DNA of 64,000 bases from Saprospiraceae bacterium (GCA_016708265.1 JADJGA010000012.1:62001-126000), one strand, 5' to 3'; positions 17,880-27,386 are shown, numbered from the stretch's first letter. Made by a program: numbers and translations. Notes: generated by a model not told the origin, from the sequence alone.

Positions 17880-18860
17880 TTATTCCTCCTCTCTGTGTTG
17901 TTCAGGATTTTCCTTTTCGTAAGCTTCTATGATCTTTTTTACAAGCCTGTGCCTTACGACATCATCTTTACTCATCCTGATTATTTTTATGCCATCCAGA
18001 TTGCCAAGCAGGTTGAGAGCATGTGATAATCCTGAGTGCTGATGCCTTGGCAGGTCTATTTGTGTAAGGTCTCCTGTGACTATGCATTTTGCATTTGGAC
18101 CAAGCCTGGTCAGGAACATTTTTATCTGCACTGAGGTGGCATTCTGGGCTTCGTCGAGTATCACGAATGCATTATCAAGAGTACGGCCCCGCATAAATGC
18201 AAGGGGAGCTATCTCTATGACCCTGTTTGTGATGAATTGCCGCAGTTTTTCGGGATGGATCATATCATCGAGAGCATCATAGAGAGGTCTCAGATAAGGA
18301 TCGATCTTTTCTTTCATGTCCCCGGGCAGGAATCCCAGATTTTCTCCGGCTTCCACAGCCGGTCTTGTTAGAATGATCTTTTTTATAATTTTGTTTCTAA
18401 GTTCTTTGACTGCCAGCGCAACGGCAGTATAGGTCTTGCCGGTTCCTGCTGGTCCAATAGCAAATACTATATCATTTACTTCGCTGGCTTCGACAAGCTT
18501 CTTTTGATTTTTTGTCTTTGCTTTGATTCCTTTTCCATCCCTGCCAACGACAATTGTGTTGCCATTTGGAGCCGGCTGAAATTTGTCTGCCAGTGAATTT
18601 GGTCCACCGACTATTTCTTGTACTGCCTGAAGAGAAAGCTCGTGATTGTCGCGTATCAGTTTAACCATCAGTTCTACCTTAGCTTTAGCTTTTTGAGTAA
18701 GACTCTTGGGCCCGCTCAATTTTAACAGATCACCCCTGCTTGTGAAAACTAATTCCGGAAAGGCATTTTTCAACACATTGAGCTTTGAATCATGAATACC
18801 ATAAAATTCAAGAGGATCGATCCCATTCAGTTTCAGTAAAATTTCACTAATTTTTTCCAC
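17880..18860 (-). CDS. phoH: PhoH-family ATPase
   Basis: A 326-residue PhoH/PhoL protein. The N-terminal region resembles a small KH-like nucleic-acid domain (to about residue 90). The PhoH NTPase domain follows with Walker A GPAGTGKTYTA, the LTRPAVEAGENLGFLPGD segment, Walker B AFVILDEAQNAT and the downstream RLGPNAKCIVTGDLTQID motif. These proteins are thought to act in RNA metabolism. It is transcribed alone, converging on the sigma gene. Confidence 0.94.
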   Translation of the reverse strand: MEKISEILLKLNGIDPLEFYGIHDSKLNVLKNAFPELVFTSRGDLLKLSGPKSLTQKAKAKVELMVKLIRDNHELSLQAVQEIVGGPNSLADKFQPAPNGNTIVVGRDGKGIKAKTKNQKKLVEASEVNDIVFAIGPAGTGKTYTAVALAVKELRNKIIKKIILTRPAVEAGENLGFLPGDMKEKIDPYLRPLYDALDDMIHPEKLRQFITNRVIEIAPLAFMRGRTLDNAFVILDEAQNATSVQIKMFLTRLGPNAKCIVTGDLTQIDLPRHQHSGLSHALNLLGNLDGIKIIRMSKDDVVRHRLVKKIIEAYEKENPEQHREEE

Positions 18861-18890
18861 AAATTCTTATGTTTATAAATATTTTTATTT

Positions 18891-18898
18891 CAAATATA
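18891..18898 (-). promoter_or_regulatory. -7 box upstream of phoH
   Basis: The minus strand reads TATATTTG, an exact -7 consensus, 30 bases before the start codon. No clear -33 was seen. The remaining bases up to 19124 are AT-rich and empty, except for a TACATTTG box at 19080-19087 that may serve the next plus-strand gene. Confidence 0.4.
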
Positions 18899-19124
18899 AT
18901 ACAAAATTAAATATCTGTTTTAATTAATAGGTTTTTTTGGGAAAATTGATTTAGCATTTTGTAATGGTTATCTGATAAAAGTTTAAATAAAATGAACATC
19001 ATTAATCTTTTCAGGTACTATTTGTCTTTAAAACAATTAAGCCATATTTAAGATTTCTTTCAAATTTAAAAAATTAACGTACATTTGTTTAATAATTATT
19101 ATTTAGATGTTTTTTACTTAAAAA

Positions 19125-19895
19125 ATGAATATAATCACCCTTATTTCTGATTTCGGAAGCAGGAATTACAATGTAGCTTCGCTGAAGGGAACACTGTTGA
19201 CACATTCCCCTCAATGTCAGATAATTGATATTACTCATGACATTAACAATTTTGATATTGTGGAAGCAGCTTTTGTGCTTGAAAATTCTTTCAGTTCATT
19301 TCCGGTAAAAACCATAAATATAGTGACCGTCAATTGCTATTATGCTCAAAAAATGAGGTTTCTGGTATTATTGCGAAACGGATATTATTTTATAGCACCC
19401 GACAATGGTATATTGTCTCTGATCGCAGATGATTTTTCTGAAGATGCACTGGTTTACCTTGAGTATGGTAATTCAGGTGTAGGTATGTTTGAAATTATAA
19501 GTAGGATAGTGAGCAAGATAATCAATAGTGTTGAATTTTCAGAAATCGGACTACCGGTGGATACTCTTTCCAGAAAAATATCATTTAAGCCGGTCATTTC
19601 CAATGATACTATCAGGGCAACAGTCCTTTTTACAGATAAATTCGGAAATGCTGTTGTCAATGTTAAAAGGGATGTATTTGAAAAAACAGGTAAAGGAAGG
19701 CCATTCAGTCTGTACTACAGTCCAAAAGATACATTGACCAGAATCCACAAAAAGTACAATGATGTGTCATTTGGTGATGAAGTTTGTTTTTTTAACTCTG
19801 CTGGATACCTTGAAATAGCAGTTTATATGGGTGATGCTTCAGAAATGCTTGGATTATCAAAAGACAGCCCTGTTCAGATTATTTTTGAGGGGTAG
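19125..19895 (+). CDS. SAM hydroxide adenosyltransferase / chlorinase-fluorinase family protein
   Basis: A 256-residue member of the DUF62 family, whose characterised members hydrolyse S-adenosylmethionine to adenosine and methionine or, rarely, halogenate it. The N-terminus ITLISDFGSRNYNVASLKG, the IIDITHDI segment and APDNGILSLI are typical, and the C-terminal beta domain is present. At the place where many members have VDPGVGTxR, carrying the Asp and Arg of the Asp-Arg-His set, this protein has VNCYYAQKMR, so those residues are changed or shifted. The activity is thus uncertain. It is a single gene. Confidence 0.88.
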   Translation: MNIITLISDFGSRNYNVASLKGTLLTHSPQCQIIDITHDINNFDIVEAAFVLENSFSSFPVKTINIVTVNCYYAQKMRFLVLLRNGYYFIAPDNGILSLIADDFSEDALVYLEYGNSGVGMFEIISRIVSKIINSVEFSEIGLPVDTLSRKISFKPVISNDTIRATVLFTDKFGNAVVNVKRDVFEKTGKGRPFSLYYSPKDTLTRIHKKYNDVSFGDEVCFFNSAGYLEIAVYMGDASEMLGLSKDSPVQIIFEG

Positions 19896-19919
19896 GTTTT
19901 GGGGAAATGATCAGGTTTT

Positions 19920-21344
19920 TTATTTTTTGTGATACAAATCCAGCGACATAATAACAGAAGCTAAACCAAAAAATGGAATAGCAAGTTTATCAGTGTCCAG
20001 GAAATTGTTCAGTAGCCCATGAAAAAAATATGTGATAAACCCAAGACATATTGTAATAGCCAGTATTTTCACTTCCCTGTCTTTTGACTTGAAATAAGTT
20101 CTGAATCCGCTAAAAAGTATTGAGATACAAAGCAAAATGAAAAATACCGGTCCCATAAGACCCTGCTCGGCAAGCGGGCCCAGATATTCGCTGTGTGCAT
20201 TTCCTACTTCTCCGAAATTTGTGCTTATAATTGTTCTCATCCTTTCAAGCTGAAATGGAGCATACTGAAATTGATAAGTTCCGGGGCCCCATCCAAATAC
20301 TGGTTTTTCCCTGAACATCTCAATGGCACAATGCCACCTGTTCAGTCTTTCAACATTGGAAGCATCTGTTGAAATATTGGTAATGGATGTGATGTGGTGA
20401 GATAAATTTGCCGATGAATCCTGATTATTTTTTTCAAGTCTGTCAATGATCTGAAACCAGAAAGTAAACATAACTGCGAATAAGATCAGGGATGTCAGGA
20501 GGATATATATAAACCTGATCCTGAGCTTTATGAGTATGAATATTGCCAGTGCGAGGATAAGTCCAAGCCACGATGCCCTTGAATATGATAGTATGACACC
20601 AAGCAGGAACAGGATACTGATTATGAACATGATAATTTTCATATTCACAGATTTATAAATAAATATCATACCTATTGTTACAGGTAACATTAAAGCAAGT
20701 ATAGCTCCGTAAGCAGTATGGTCGTTATAAAATGGCTGTACTGCAAAATGGATGGCATTTTTACTGACAATGTTGTCAAAAACCAGTTGCAAAGTGCTGT
20801 AAATAACTACTATCAGGATTCCAACAGAGTGAATCAAAACAAACCATTTAATTTTTCTTAAGTCTTTAAAAAGCATCAGGCCTATGGTAAAAACCGGAAT
20901 TATCAACCAGATTTTTGAAAGAAAAAATTTGATTGATACCAGCGGCATTGTACTTCTTAAAGCTGAAATAAATGTCCATATCAATAGAAAAACAATTGAC
21001 AGGCTTACAGGATGTTTTAAAGAAGACAGATCAATTTTATGGGTTTTAATCAAACTGATCAGAAGAATAAGGAACAACAATATAAGCAATGGTTCTGTAA
21101 ACAAAGATATTTCAATGGGAAGCTGTGGAACTATATAACCGAGGTTGACAGACAGAGGAGTTAAAAAAACTATCAGATAGAATATCTTATCGTAAGACCT
21201 GACCACAACTAATAAAACTGCTAAAATTACCGGAAAAATGAAGCTGAATTCAAATTTTTCATTGTAAATGAGAACAGATGTCAATATAACATAGAGCAAT
21301 AAGATGCTGTAAAAAGTATAATTATATCTGCTTTTAATTAACAA
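19920..21344 (-). CDS. O-antigen ligase / polymerase family membrane protein
   Basis: A 474-residue inner-membrane protein with about twelve hydrophobic helices and a large periplasmic loop near residues 310-390. That loop includes WGPGTYQFQY and NAHSEYLGPLAEQGLMG, the Wzy_C/WaaL signature region. It is expected to join or polymerise sugar chains at the periplasmic face. It starts 18 bases after the chain-length determinant gene, and the pair likely acts on the same surface polysaccharide. No glycosyltransferases are nearby, so the rest of the pathway is elsewhere. Confidence 0.88.
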   Translation of the reverse strand: MLIKSRYNYTFYSILLLYVILTSVLIYNEKFEFSFIFPVILAVLLVVVRSYDKIFYLIVFLTPLSVNLGYIVPQLPIEISLFTEPLLILLFLILLISLIKTHKIDLSSLKHPVSLSIVFLLIWTFISALRSTMPLVSIKFFLSKIWLIIPVFTIGLMLFKDLRKIKWFVLIHSVGILIVVIYSTLQLVFDNIVSKNAIHFAVQPFYNDHTAYGAILALMLPVTIGMIFIYKSVNMKIIMFIISILFLLGVILSYSRASWLGLILALAIFILIKLRIRFIYILLTSLILFAVMFTFWFQIIDRLEKNNQDSSANLSHHITSITNISTDASNVERLNRWHCAIEMFREKPVFGWGPGTYQFQYAPFQLERMRTIISTNFGEVGNAHSEYLGPLAEQGLMGPVFFILLCISILFSGFRTYFKSKDREVKILAITICLGFITYFFHGLLNNFLDTDKLAIPFFGLASVIMSLDLYHKK

Positions 21345-21362
21345 TTGTGTACTATTTTAATT

Positions 21363-22373
21363 TTAAGAGATTTTTCTTCTGAGTTCCCTTATGTAGTCAA
21401 GGATCATTGAAAGAACCAAAGCAAAAATAAATACACCCGCTGTTGAAAATACAACAATAATTGATCTCTTGGGAGAAAACTTTTTTTCTGGTGCCTGAGC
21501 CGGGCTTATTGTAAATTTATGAGACAGAGGCTGTTTCATGTTTTGTTCCATCTGAACCAACTTAAGGTGATATCTGGTAGCATTATCGCTTATGAAGTCG
21601 ATTTTTCTGGTCAACGATGTGAAGATGTTGCCATATTTTTTAAGCAATGCAAATTTCTGATCAAAAATAGCTTTTGCCCCTGGTGTAAGTGTATTTTTAC
21701 CCAGTGATTTGGCATAAGCTTCAGTAAATCTGTCAGCATCCTTGTGGAAATCCAGCACTCCCAATTGCCTGTAAGTGTCGAGTGAATCTTCAAGTTTTTG
21801 CAGGTAAGCATTTTCAGCTTCATAGGTATTCAGAGCTATATTATAGGCTTCCTGTGCTCTTTGCATCTGCATATTCATTACCAGGGAATCCAGCAAGCTT
21901 GAAATATCATTTGCGATATCGGATGCCATCTGAGGATCAGTGTCCAGAACAGAGATTATTAAACCCTGGTAAGTTGTTTTGTTGTATGATACTCTTGATT
22001 TGAACTTGTTTTTTACAAGTGTCTTCTTGAACTTATTTGTTTCCTTTATCTTATAATGTGAAATAAGATTGTATTTGGAGATTATCCTGTCTGTGATCAC
22101 ATCAGATCTGAGAATTTGTATTGTTTTTTCAAGATCATCTTCATTTCCTATCTTCAACGGATCAGTTTCCTGATTTATATGCGAATTCATGGTTGAAGGG
22201 GAAATGAATGAAGTTGGGAAGAGGTAAGTTTAAGCTTTATACTGATTGGGCATTAGCAGTGATATTATAACAGATGCTATTGCACCGAGTATAATTGCAG
22301 TGATAAGAAATCTCCGTTTATTCCAGAGATAAACAAAAATTTCGGAAATATCGTATGTTTTATTATTTTCCAT
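21363..22373 (-). pseudogene. Wzz-type chain-length determinant with in-frame stop
   Basis: One minus-strand frame of 336 codons starts at ATG 22373 and is interrupted by TAA at 22230-22232. The first 47 codons give the cytosolic start and first transmembrane helix (NKRRFLITAIILGAIASVI). After the stop come TYLFPTSFISPST, the periplasmic coiled-coil body (about residues 95-270) and the second helix (SIIVVFSTAGVFIFALVLSM) with a short basic tail, ending RRKIS. This is the complete Wzz layout, without the kinase of some relatives. A shorter product from ATG 22190 would lack the first helix. The next gene is the O-antigen ligase. The stop is a recent mutation or a sequence error. Confidence 0.8.
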
Positions 22374-22482
22374 AGGAGAAAACTTGATTTTATAATTAAA
22401 ATATGGACAAATTTATGACCATTAAACGAAATGAAAGGAATAATTCATATTCATTTTGCCTGGCCATTAATATTTATATCTG

Positions 22483-23748
22483 TTAATTGAAGTTATTTAT
22501 TGTTACTTTTCCAGAATCATCTATAGTTTTTAATAATTCTGCTGACAATCTGTGTGAATTGCTTATTGATTTTAATGCATTTAAGTCGAGCAAGCCACCA
22601 GAATTTAACCAATAGGCAATAGCGCATAATGCTGCTCCTTTTTTTGATGCCACCTGAATGAAATTGCCATAAACAAGTGATCTTTTATCCAGATTTTCCA
22701 AACCGTTGTTCATCAGACTGATATCAGCGATTACCTGACTGTTGTTTTTAATCCTGTTTTTTGCTACTTTCAGTCCGTCTTCGGAGACCAGGATCACAAT
22801 ATCAGGATTTTCGAGGCCTGTATAATTTATTTTTGTTTTTGAAAAAATAACTTCTGCTATGCTGAAACCTGTTCCGACTGTTACCGGATATTCACCTTTC
22901 ATTGTTGAATGCAAACCACAAACAATGCCTGCACTGGCCAGAAGAGTAGCTGCAGACTGCACACCACCTCCTGCCGATCCTGAAATGATCACTCCAAGTC
23001 TTTGGTTCACATTATTTGTAAATTCCTTACTGTATGACTTCAAACTTTCGAAAAGAGATTTTCCAGTTTTTTTACTCAGCGTGACTGGAAATCTGTCATT
23101 TTTTAAAATCTCTGCTTCTTCAATAACTTCCTGAAAATCATTTAATTTTTTGTAAGCATATGAAGTGCACAGGCTTGAAAGTTCAACTATTGAAAAACCA
23201 TCAGTTCTCAGTGCGTCTGTCAATACATCAGTAAAGGTCTTTATCGAAGTAGCTCTGGCACTGAAAGCTGCACCACTCAGGTGAGCCAGTTTTATGATAT
23301 CAAATGGAGGTACATCTACTTCAAATTGTCTTTGCTCTTTAAATTTTTGAGTTGAAAGGCCACTTATCTGTCCGCCTGTCATTCCATAAAGCAGATTGTT
23401 CATCACTACCAGGGTCATATTTATATTTCTTCTTGCTGATTCCAGGACATGCTGCAAACCGATAGTAACACCACCATCACCCTGGATCACTATAACTTTT
23501 TTTGATGTATTGTCAAGTCCAAGGGAAACACCCACTCCCAGTGCAGGTGCCCTGCCGTGAAGTCCGTGTAACGAATGAGTATTGAAAAGAGGATCGACCA
23601 GTCCACTACAGCCGATATCACTTACTATTATTATGTCTTTTTCTGAATAGCCACATTGTTCGATTGCATTTCCAAGGCTTTTTACGATTATACCATGCCC
23701 GCAACCCTGACAAAAAGGCATTTTCACATCAGTCAGAATATCACTCAT
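22483..23748 (-). CDS. 2-oxoacid:ferredoxin oxidoreductase, fused beta and gamma subunits
   Basis: A 421-residue protein with two parts. Residues 1 to about 235 are the thiamine-diphosphate-binding beta subunit (FCQGCGHG, SDIGCSG, HGRAPALGVGVSLG, GDGGVTIG, NNLLYGMTGGQ). Residues from about 245 to the end resemble the gamma domain (LGVIISGSAGGGVQSAATLLASAG, then PDIVILVSEDGL). The enzyme decarboxylates a 2-oxoacid to an acyl-CoA and reduces ferredoxin. The alpha gene lies immediately upstream with a 4-base overlap, so the two are made together. No ferredoxin-like delta subunit is adjacent. The 2-oxoacid is probably 2-oxoglutarate or a branched-chain acid, not certain. Confidence 0.9.
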   Translation of the reverse strand: MSDILTDVKMPFCQGCGHGIIVKSLGNAIEQCGYSEKDIIIVSDIGCSGLVDPLFNTHSLHGLHGRAPALGVGVSLGLDNTSKKVIVIQGDGGVTIGLQHVLESARRNINMTLVVMNNLLYGMTGGQISGLSTQKFKEQRQFEVDVPPFDIIKLAHLSGAAFSARATSIKTFTDVLTDALRTDGFSIVELSSLCTSYAYKKLNDFQEVIEEAEILKNDRFPVTLSKKTGKSLFESLKSYSKEFTNNVNQRLGVIISGSAGGGVQSAATLLASAGIVCGLHSTMKGEYPVTVGTGFSIAEVIFSKTKINYTGLENPDIVILVSEDGLKVAKNRIKNNSQVIADISLMNNGLENLDKRSLVYGNFIQVASKKGAALCAIAYWLNSGGLLDLNALKSISNSHRLSAELLKTIDDSGKVTINNFN

Positions 23749-24869
23749 GATCGCACAATATTTAAGATTTCAGAAGGGCTTATCAGATTTCCTATTTTAT
23801 TCACTTTTTTTATATGGGCAGGTATATTTTGACCATAAATAATATCACAATAAATACCACTCAGGTTTTCTTCCACAAATGTCACCGATTTGTAACGATT
23901 GATTATTTCGGTAATAGCAGGAGGTACAGGCAGTAAAGTATTAACGATTAAAAGAGATATTTTTTCTCCATCATTGCGCAATTCTTCAACAGCATCTCTT
24001 GAAGCTTCCGATGAAATACCGTATGAGACTATCAGTTTTTCAGAATTATCCTGGTGATCTAGATCATAAAATGTGAATTCATCTATCCTTTGAATGAATT
24101 TGTCATTAAGCCTTTTGGTATTAGCCATGCTTTCTGCATCATTTTTTCTGATCATTCCTTCATCATTATGTGTTGAAGAATTCAGCCTGATCTGATAATT
24201 GTCATTGCCAACGGGTATATATGCTGGTACCATCTCTTCACCCGATTTGTATGTAAGAAATGGTTCGGGTATTTTGGCAGAGAATTTTGAAATTGGCTCA
24301 ATTTCAGACAATTGACCAAGATCAAAGCTCTTGTTGGTCATGACAAGTTCCTTTGAAGTCAGCAGAACTACCGGAGTTTTAAGTTTATATGCCAGTTTTA
24401 TGGATTCATAAGTTAATTCCAATGCATCATCAAAACCGGAATGGCTAATTACCGGCACCGGATAAAAACCAGAGATAAGGCCTTTCAAAAACATCAGGTC
24501 TCCTTCAGCTCCGGTTGTTGCTGATCCGGTGCTTGGGCCAAGTCTCTGAGTGATGATTATCAGCATGGGCAATTCCATTGCATAAGCCATGTTTATGCCT
24601 TCTGCCATCAATGCCAGACCCGGAAATGCAGTAGCTGTTACAGGAAACTTTCCTGCTGCACTAAATCCTGACATCCATTGCATAACTGTGATCTCATCAG
24701 GTCCGGCAAGAAAAGAAGGAAACCTTATAGAGGCATACTGATAAAACCTGTTGGATGGTGTTATCGGATAACCGATAAAAACATCAGCACCTGATCTCAC
24801 TGCAGCTTCGGTGATTAACATTGATGCATCTGTAAATACAATATTTTGATCTCTTGATTCCAAATTCAA
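23745..24869 (-). CDS. 2-oxoacid:ferredoxin oxidoreductase alpha subunit
   Basis: A 374-residue alpha subunit. The pyrimidine-binding domain shows GADVFIGYPITPSNRF, the ATTGAEGDLMFL loop and the ELPMLIIITQRLGPSTG segment; domain II follows near residue 265. The frame has no early ATG, and the start chosen is TTG 24869. Starting at the first internal Met would remove part of the conserved N-terminal strand. It is first in a two-gene unit with the beta-gamma fusion. Together they form a ferredoxin-dependent enzyme typical of anaerobic metabolism. Confidence 0.9.
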   Translation of the reverse strand: MNLESRDQNIVFTDASMLITEAAVRSGADVFIGYPITPSNRFYQYASIRFPSFLAGPDEITVMQWMSGFSAAGKFPVTATAFPGLALMAEGINMAYAMELPMLIIITQRLGPSTGSATTGAEGDLMFLKGLISGFYPVPVISHSGFDDALELTYESIKLAYKLKTPVVLLTSKELVMTNKSFDLGQLSEIEPISKFSAKIPEPFLTYKSGEEMVPAYIPVGNDNYQIRLNSSTHNDEGMIRKNDAESMANTKRLNDKFIQRIDEFTFYDLDHQDNSEKLIVSYGISSEASRDAVEELRNDGEKISLLIVNTLLPVPPAITEIINRYKSVTFVEENLSGIYCDIIYGQNIPAHIKKVNKIGNLISPSEILNIVRS

Positions 24870-25030
24870 ATTTTTTAATTAATCAGGTTGCAAAATTAAT
24901 CAGTTTCCTTGATTTTCAGGCGTGAAAAAAAATAAATTAATAAAAATTGTTTTTTGATTAAACCTTATAGTATTTTTACAGTCTTAATGATGTTCAGATA
25001 TAATTTATTAATTTATAAAAATTTAATTCT

Positions 25031-25774
25031 ATGAAAAGTTTGGTATTTAACTTCAAATTGCTTTCAGTTTTAGTACTTATGGCATTTCTGGCTTCCTGTG
25101 CAAAAGATTCTGATGATCAGAATCTCGAAGAAGAAATTTTGGGAATCAGAACTGATGAACTGACAACTGAAGATTGTGTTTTCTCATTTTCTGAATTGCA
25201 GACATTACCTGTAGATGCTCTTGATGTTGAAGCAATGCCTCACCCCAGGCCTGATAAATGCTTTTCATTAAATTATCCGGTTACAATTCAGTTTCCTGAC
25301 TCTACAACTGTAACGGTAATCAGCAAGGAAGATATGTTTACCCAGATTAAAACCTGGAGACAAAATAACCCAGGTGTTAAAGGACGTCCACATCTCGTAT
25401 TTCCTGTGACAATTACAATGAAAGATGGTACAGTCAGAACTATTAACAGTGCACTTGAAATGAAAGGTGTCATGTTTGAATGCCTTAAGAGATTCCGTCA
25501 TGTAAGATTATGGACATGTGTAGACCTTGTATTCCCGGTGACAGTTGTTTTTCCTGACGGAACAACAACTGTGGTCAACAGCAGGGAAGAATTGAAAACA
25601 GCAGTAACCACATGGAGGCAGAATAATGCTGATATAGAAGGGCATGCAAAAATTCAGTTCCCGTTTGATGTGAAACTTAAAAACGGAGAAATCGTAACAA
25701 TAAATAATCTTGAAGAGTTGAAAGCATTGATAAAAAAATGCATAAAACTAAAGCGATATAAAAGATTTGGATAG
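25031..25774 (+). CDS. Repeat-containing lipoprotein of unknown function
   Basis: A 247-residue lipoprotein; the lipobox is LASC with Cys about residue 23. The mature part is an internal duplication of about 90 residues (TIQFPDSTTVTVISKEDMF... and TVVFPDGTTTVVNSREEL...). Each half holds two related strands-plus-helix units of about 38 residues ending near WRQNN or a Cys. It is probably a beta-rich surface or periplasmic protein. No family was recognised. It is monocistronic, with a strong terminator. Confidence 0.65.
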   Translation: MKSLVFNFKLLSVLVLMAFLASCAKDSDDQNLEEEILGIRTDELTTEDCVFSFSELQTLPVDALDVEAMPHPRPDKCFSLNYPVTIQFPDSTTVTVISKEDMFTQIKTWRQNNPGVKGRPHLVFPVTITMKDGTVRTINSALEMKGVMFECLKRFRHVRLWTCVDLVFPVTVVFPDGTTTVVNSREELKTAVTTWRQNNADIEGHAKIQFPFDVKLKNGEIVTINNLEELKALIKKCIKLKRYKRFG

Positions 25775-25777
25775 TAC

Positions 25778-25811
25778 AAAAAAGCCGTTCCGGTTCGGGA
25801 CGGCTTTTTTT
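25778..25811 (+). terminator. Rho-independent terminator
   Basis: A long stem pairs AAAAAAGCCGT (25778-25788) with ACGGCTTTTTT (25800-25810), extended inward by TCC/GGG pairs around a 5-base loop. Confidence 0.9.
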
Positions 25812-25916
25812 ATGTCATTTAATTTCGCATTTTGAGATTGACAATGAGGAAATTGAGTGACCAAGAATTTCATAAAATTCTTTGATATACAGGCTAAATG
25901 TTTTCTTTATTTTATT

Positions 25917-25924
25917 TATATTTG
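25917..25924 (+). promoter_or_regulatory. -7 box upstream of the Cys-rich secreted protein
   Basis: TATATTTG matches TAnnTTTG exactly, 66 bases before the start codon. No clear -33 element was found. Confidence 0.4.
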
Positions 25925-25989
25925 CACTGCAAAATTAATTCAGGTGTAATTAATTAGGAAGACTTATTTTTTTAATAAAACAACTAATC

Positions 25990-26853
25990 ATGAAATCAAG
26001 TAAACTTAGTTTTGTTATCCTGATTTTATCTTTCTTTAGTGTATTATCAGGTTTTTCACAATCAGAAGACAATGTATTAATAGGAAAGATCAAAGACAAA
26101 TCATTATCAATTACGAACCACAAATTTATTTCTCAATTGTTTTATTCTGAACTTGATGAAAGTGGAATTATTGGTATTTTTGATGTTCAATATGACCCCG
26201 ACGGCAAGTTGGTTTTTGTCTCATCCAGAGTGACCGGCAATAATGATAATGTAAATAGCATAGGTGTATCTTTAATTATAAAAGGAGATGATGCTTATTA
26301 TGTAAGAGTAAGCAAAAATGAGGAAGATTTATTCAATAAGATAAGTAAGCTTAATACTTGTCGCAGTGTAAAATGCAATTCATGCAATCTCGTTGTCAGT
26401 TACTGGAAACCATTCGGTGCAAGATGTGAAAAAGGTGGACAAAACGATAAAGAATGTGATTGCAGTCACTCTGTTAAAATGACTATGAAACAGGATATTG
26501 AGTTGAAAGATAATTCTGAATTAAAGGAGAAATCAAAGCTTAAGAAATTTAAGTTCATTATTGAAAAACAAGGAGACAAGGTGATTTTAAAATCAAAAAA
26601 AGGTTTTACTTGGAAGGCATTGAGTTACTCATCAGTAGATAATTCCCCTGCAACTATTACGAAAACAGGTGTGACTGTCAGTAGCTATGAAAATAGCAAG
26701 GAAAAATCTCCAATTATTTTCACAATTGAGAAAACCCCCAATGGATTCTATTTGCGTGGGATAAAGGGAACTGCATGGACATTTTTGAATCTCATTTGTG
26801 AGAATGAAAATTGCAGACAGGAAATTGACCAGAAAGGGATTATAAAGAAATAA
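25990..26853 (+). CDS. Secreted protein with Cys cluster, unknown function
   Basis: A 287-residue protein with a signal peptide (FVILILSFFSVLSGFS). Near residues 119-158 is a cluster of Cys (CRSVKCNSC, CEKG, CDCSH) that could bind metal or form disulfides. The remainder is beta-rich and Lys-rich, with a short repeated region of NSELKEKS words. No family was recognised. It is a single gene, convergent with gldH. Confidence 0.5.
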   Translation: MKSSKLSFVILILSFFSVLSGFSQSEDNVLIGKIKDKSLSITNHKFISQLFYSELDESGIIGIFDVQYDPDGKLVFVSSRVTGNNDNVNSIGVSLIIKGDDAYYVRVSKNEEDLFNKISKLNTCRSVKCNSCNLVVSYWKPFGARCEKGGQNDKECDCSHSVKMTMKQDIELKDNSELKEKSKLKKFKFIIEKQGDKVILKSKKGFTWKALSYSSVDNSPATITKTGVTVSSYENSKEKSPIIFTIEKTPNGFYLRGIKGTAWTFLNLICENENCRQEIDQKGIIKK

Positions 26854-26857
26854 AGCA

Positions 26858-26896
26858 CAGAAACAGGATTTTTTCGATATTAAATTCCGGTTTCTG
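26858..26896. terminator. Weak inverted repeat between convergent genes
   Basis: CAGAAAC (26858-26864) pairs with GTTTCTG (26890-26896), with further partial pairing inside and a T6 run in the loop. It may end the Cys-rich protein gene or gldH. Confidence 0.3.
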
Positions 26897-26903
26897 TTTC
26901 GCG

Positions 26904-27386
26904 TTAGTATTTTGTATTCAGCACTATTAATTCAATACTTCTCATTCCATTCAGAGAATCCTGACGGGAGAATTGTTCAATACTGAAATTATACTTTTTT
27001 TGGCTCTTAAACTTAAATGATTTCCTCAAAATTGAATGCAATTCTCTGCTTTTGGAAATTCCCTTTCCGGACCAGACACCATATTCATCCGCCAGGTTTA
27101 TATTCACGGTATCAGTTACGGTAGTTCCGGTAAAATCATCGGTGATCCTGAGGTATATATTCTGAAATGGATAATCGTCCTTATGGTTTATATTTAGTTG
27201 AATATCATAGGACTGCGAAGTGTCTTTTATTTCAAAAGTTCCTTTTAAGGGCTCTGAATAAGCCCATTTTCCGTTATCAATTTTCATTTCTGCAGTGAAA
27301 ATCTCTTTGTTTGAACACGAATTGAAAACAAGCAATCCGAAAAATATAATAATGATCTTAATACCTTTTAATTTTTCATTTTTCAT
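26904..27386 (-). CDS. gldH: Gliding motility lipoprotein GldH
   Basis: A 160-residue lipoprotein with lipobox FNSC (Cys near residue 24). The body (WAYSEPLKGTFEIKD, INHKDDYPFQNIYLRI, DEYGVWSGKGISKSRE) fits GldH. GldH is widespread in Bacteroidota, needed for gliding in Flavobacterium johnsoniae and linked to the T9SS machinery. Four other genes in this window carry T9SS sorting domains, so the system is probably functional. The start ATG 27386 sits inside a 7-base tandem repeat that offers further ATGs in other frames. Confidence 0.88.
   Translation of the reverse strand: MKNEKLKGIKIIIIFFGLLVFNSCSNKEIFTAEMKIDNGKWAYSEPLKGTFEIKDTSQSYDIQLNINHKDDYPFQNIYLRITDDFTGTTVTDTVNINLADEYGVWSGKGISKSRELHSILRKSFKFKSQKKYNFSIEQFSRQDSLNGMRSIELIVLNTKY

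Noticed and set aside
8540..22232. Recoding of TAA as a sense codon
   Set aside because: TAA ends several genes here in normal positions, so the two in-frame TAA codons are better explained by mutation or error.
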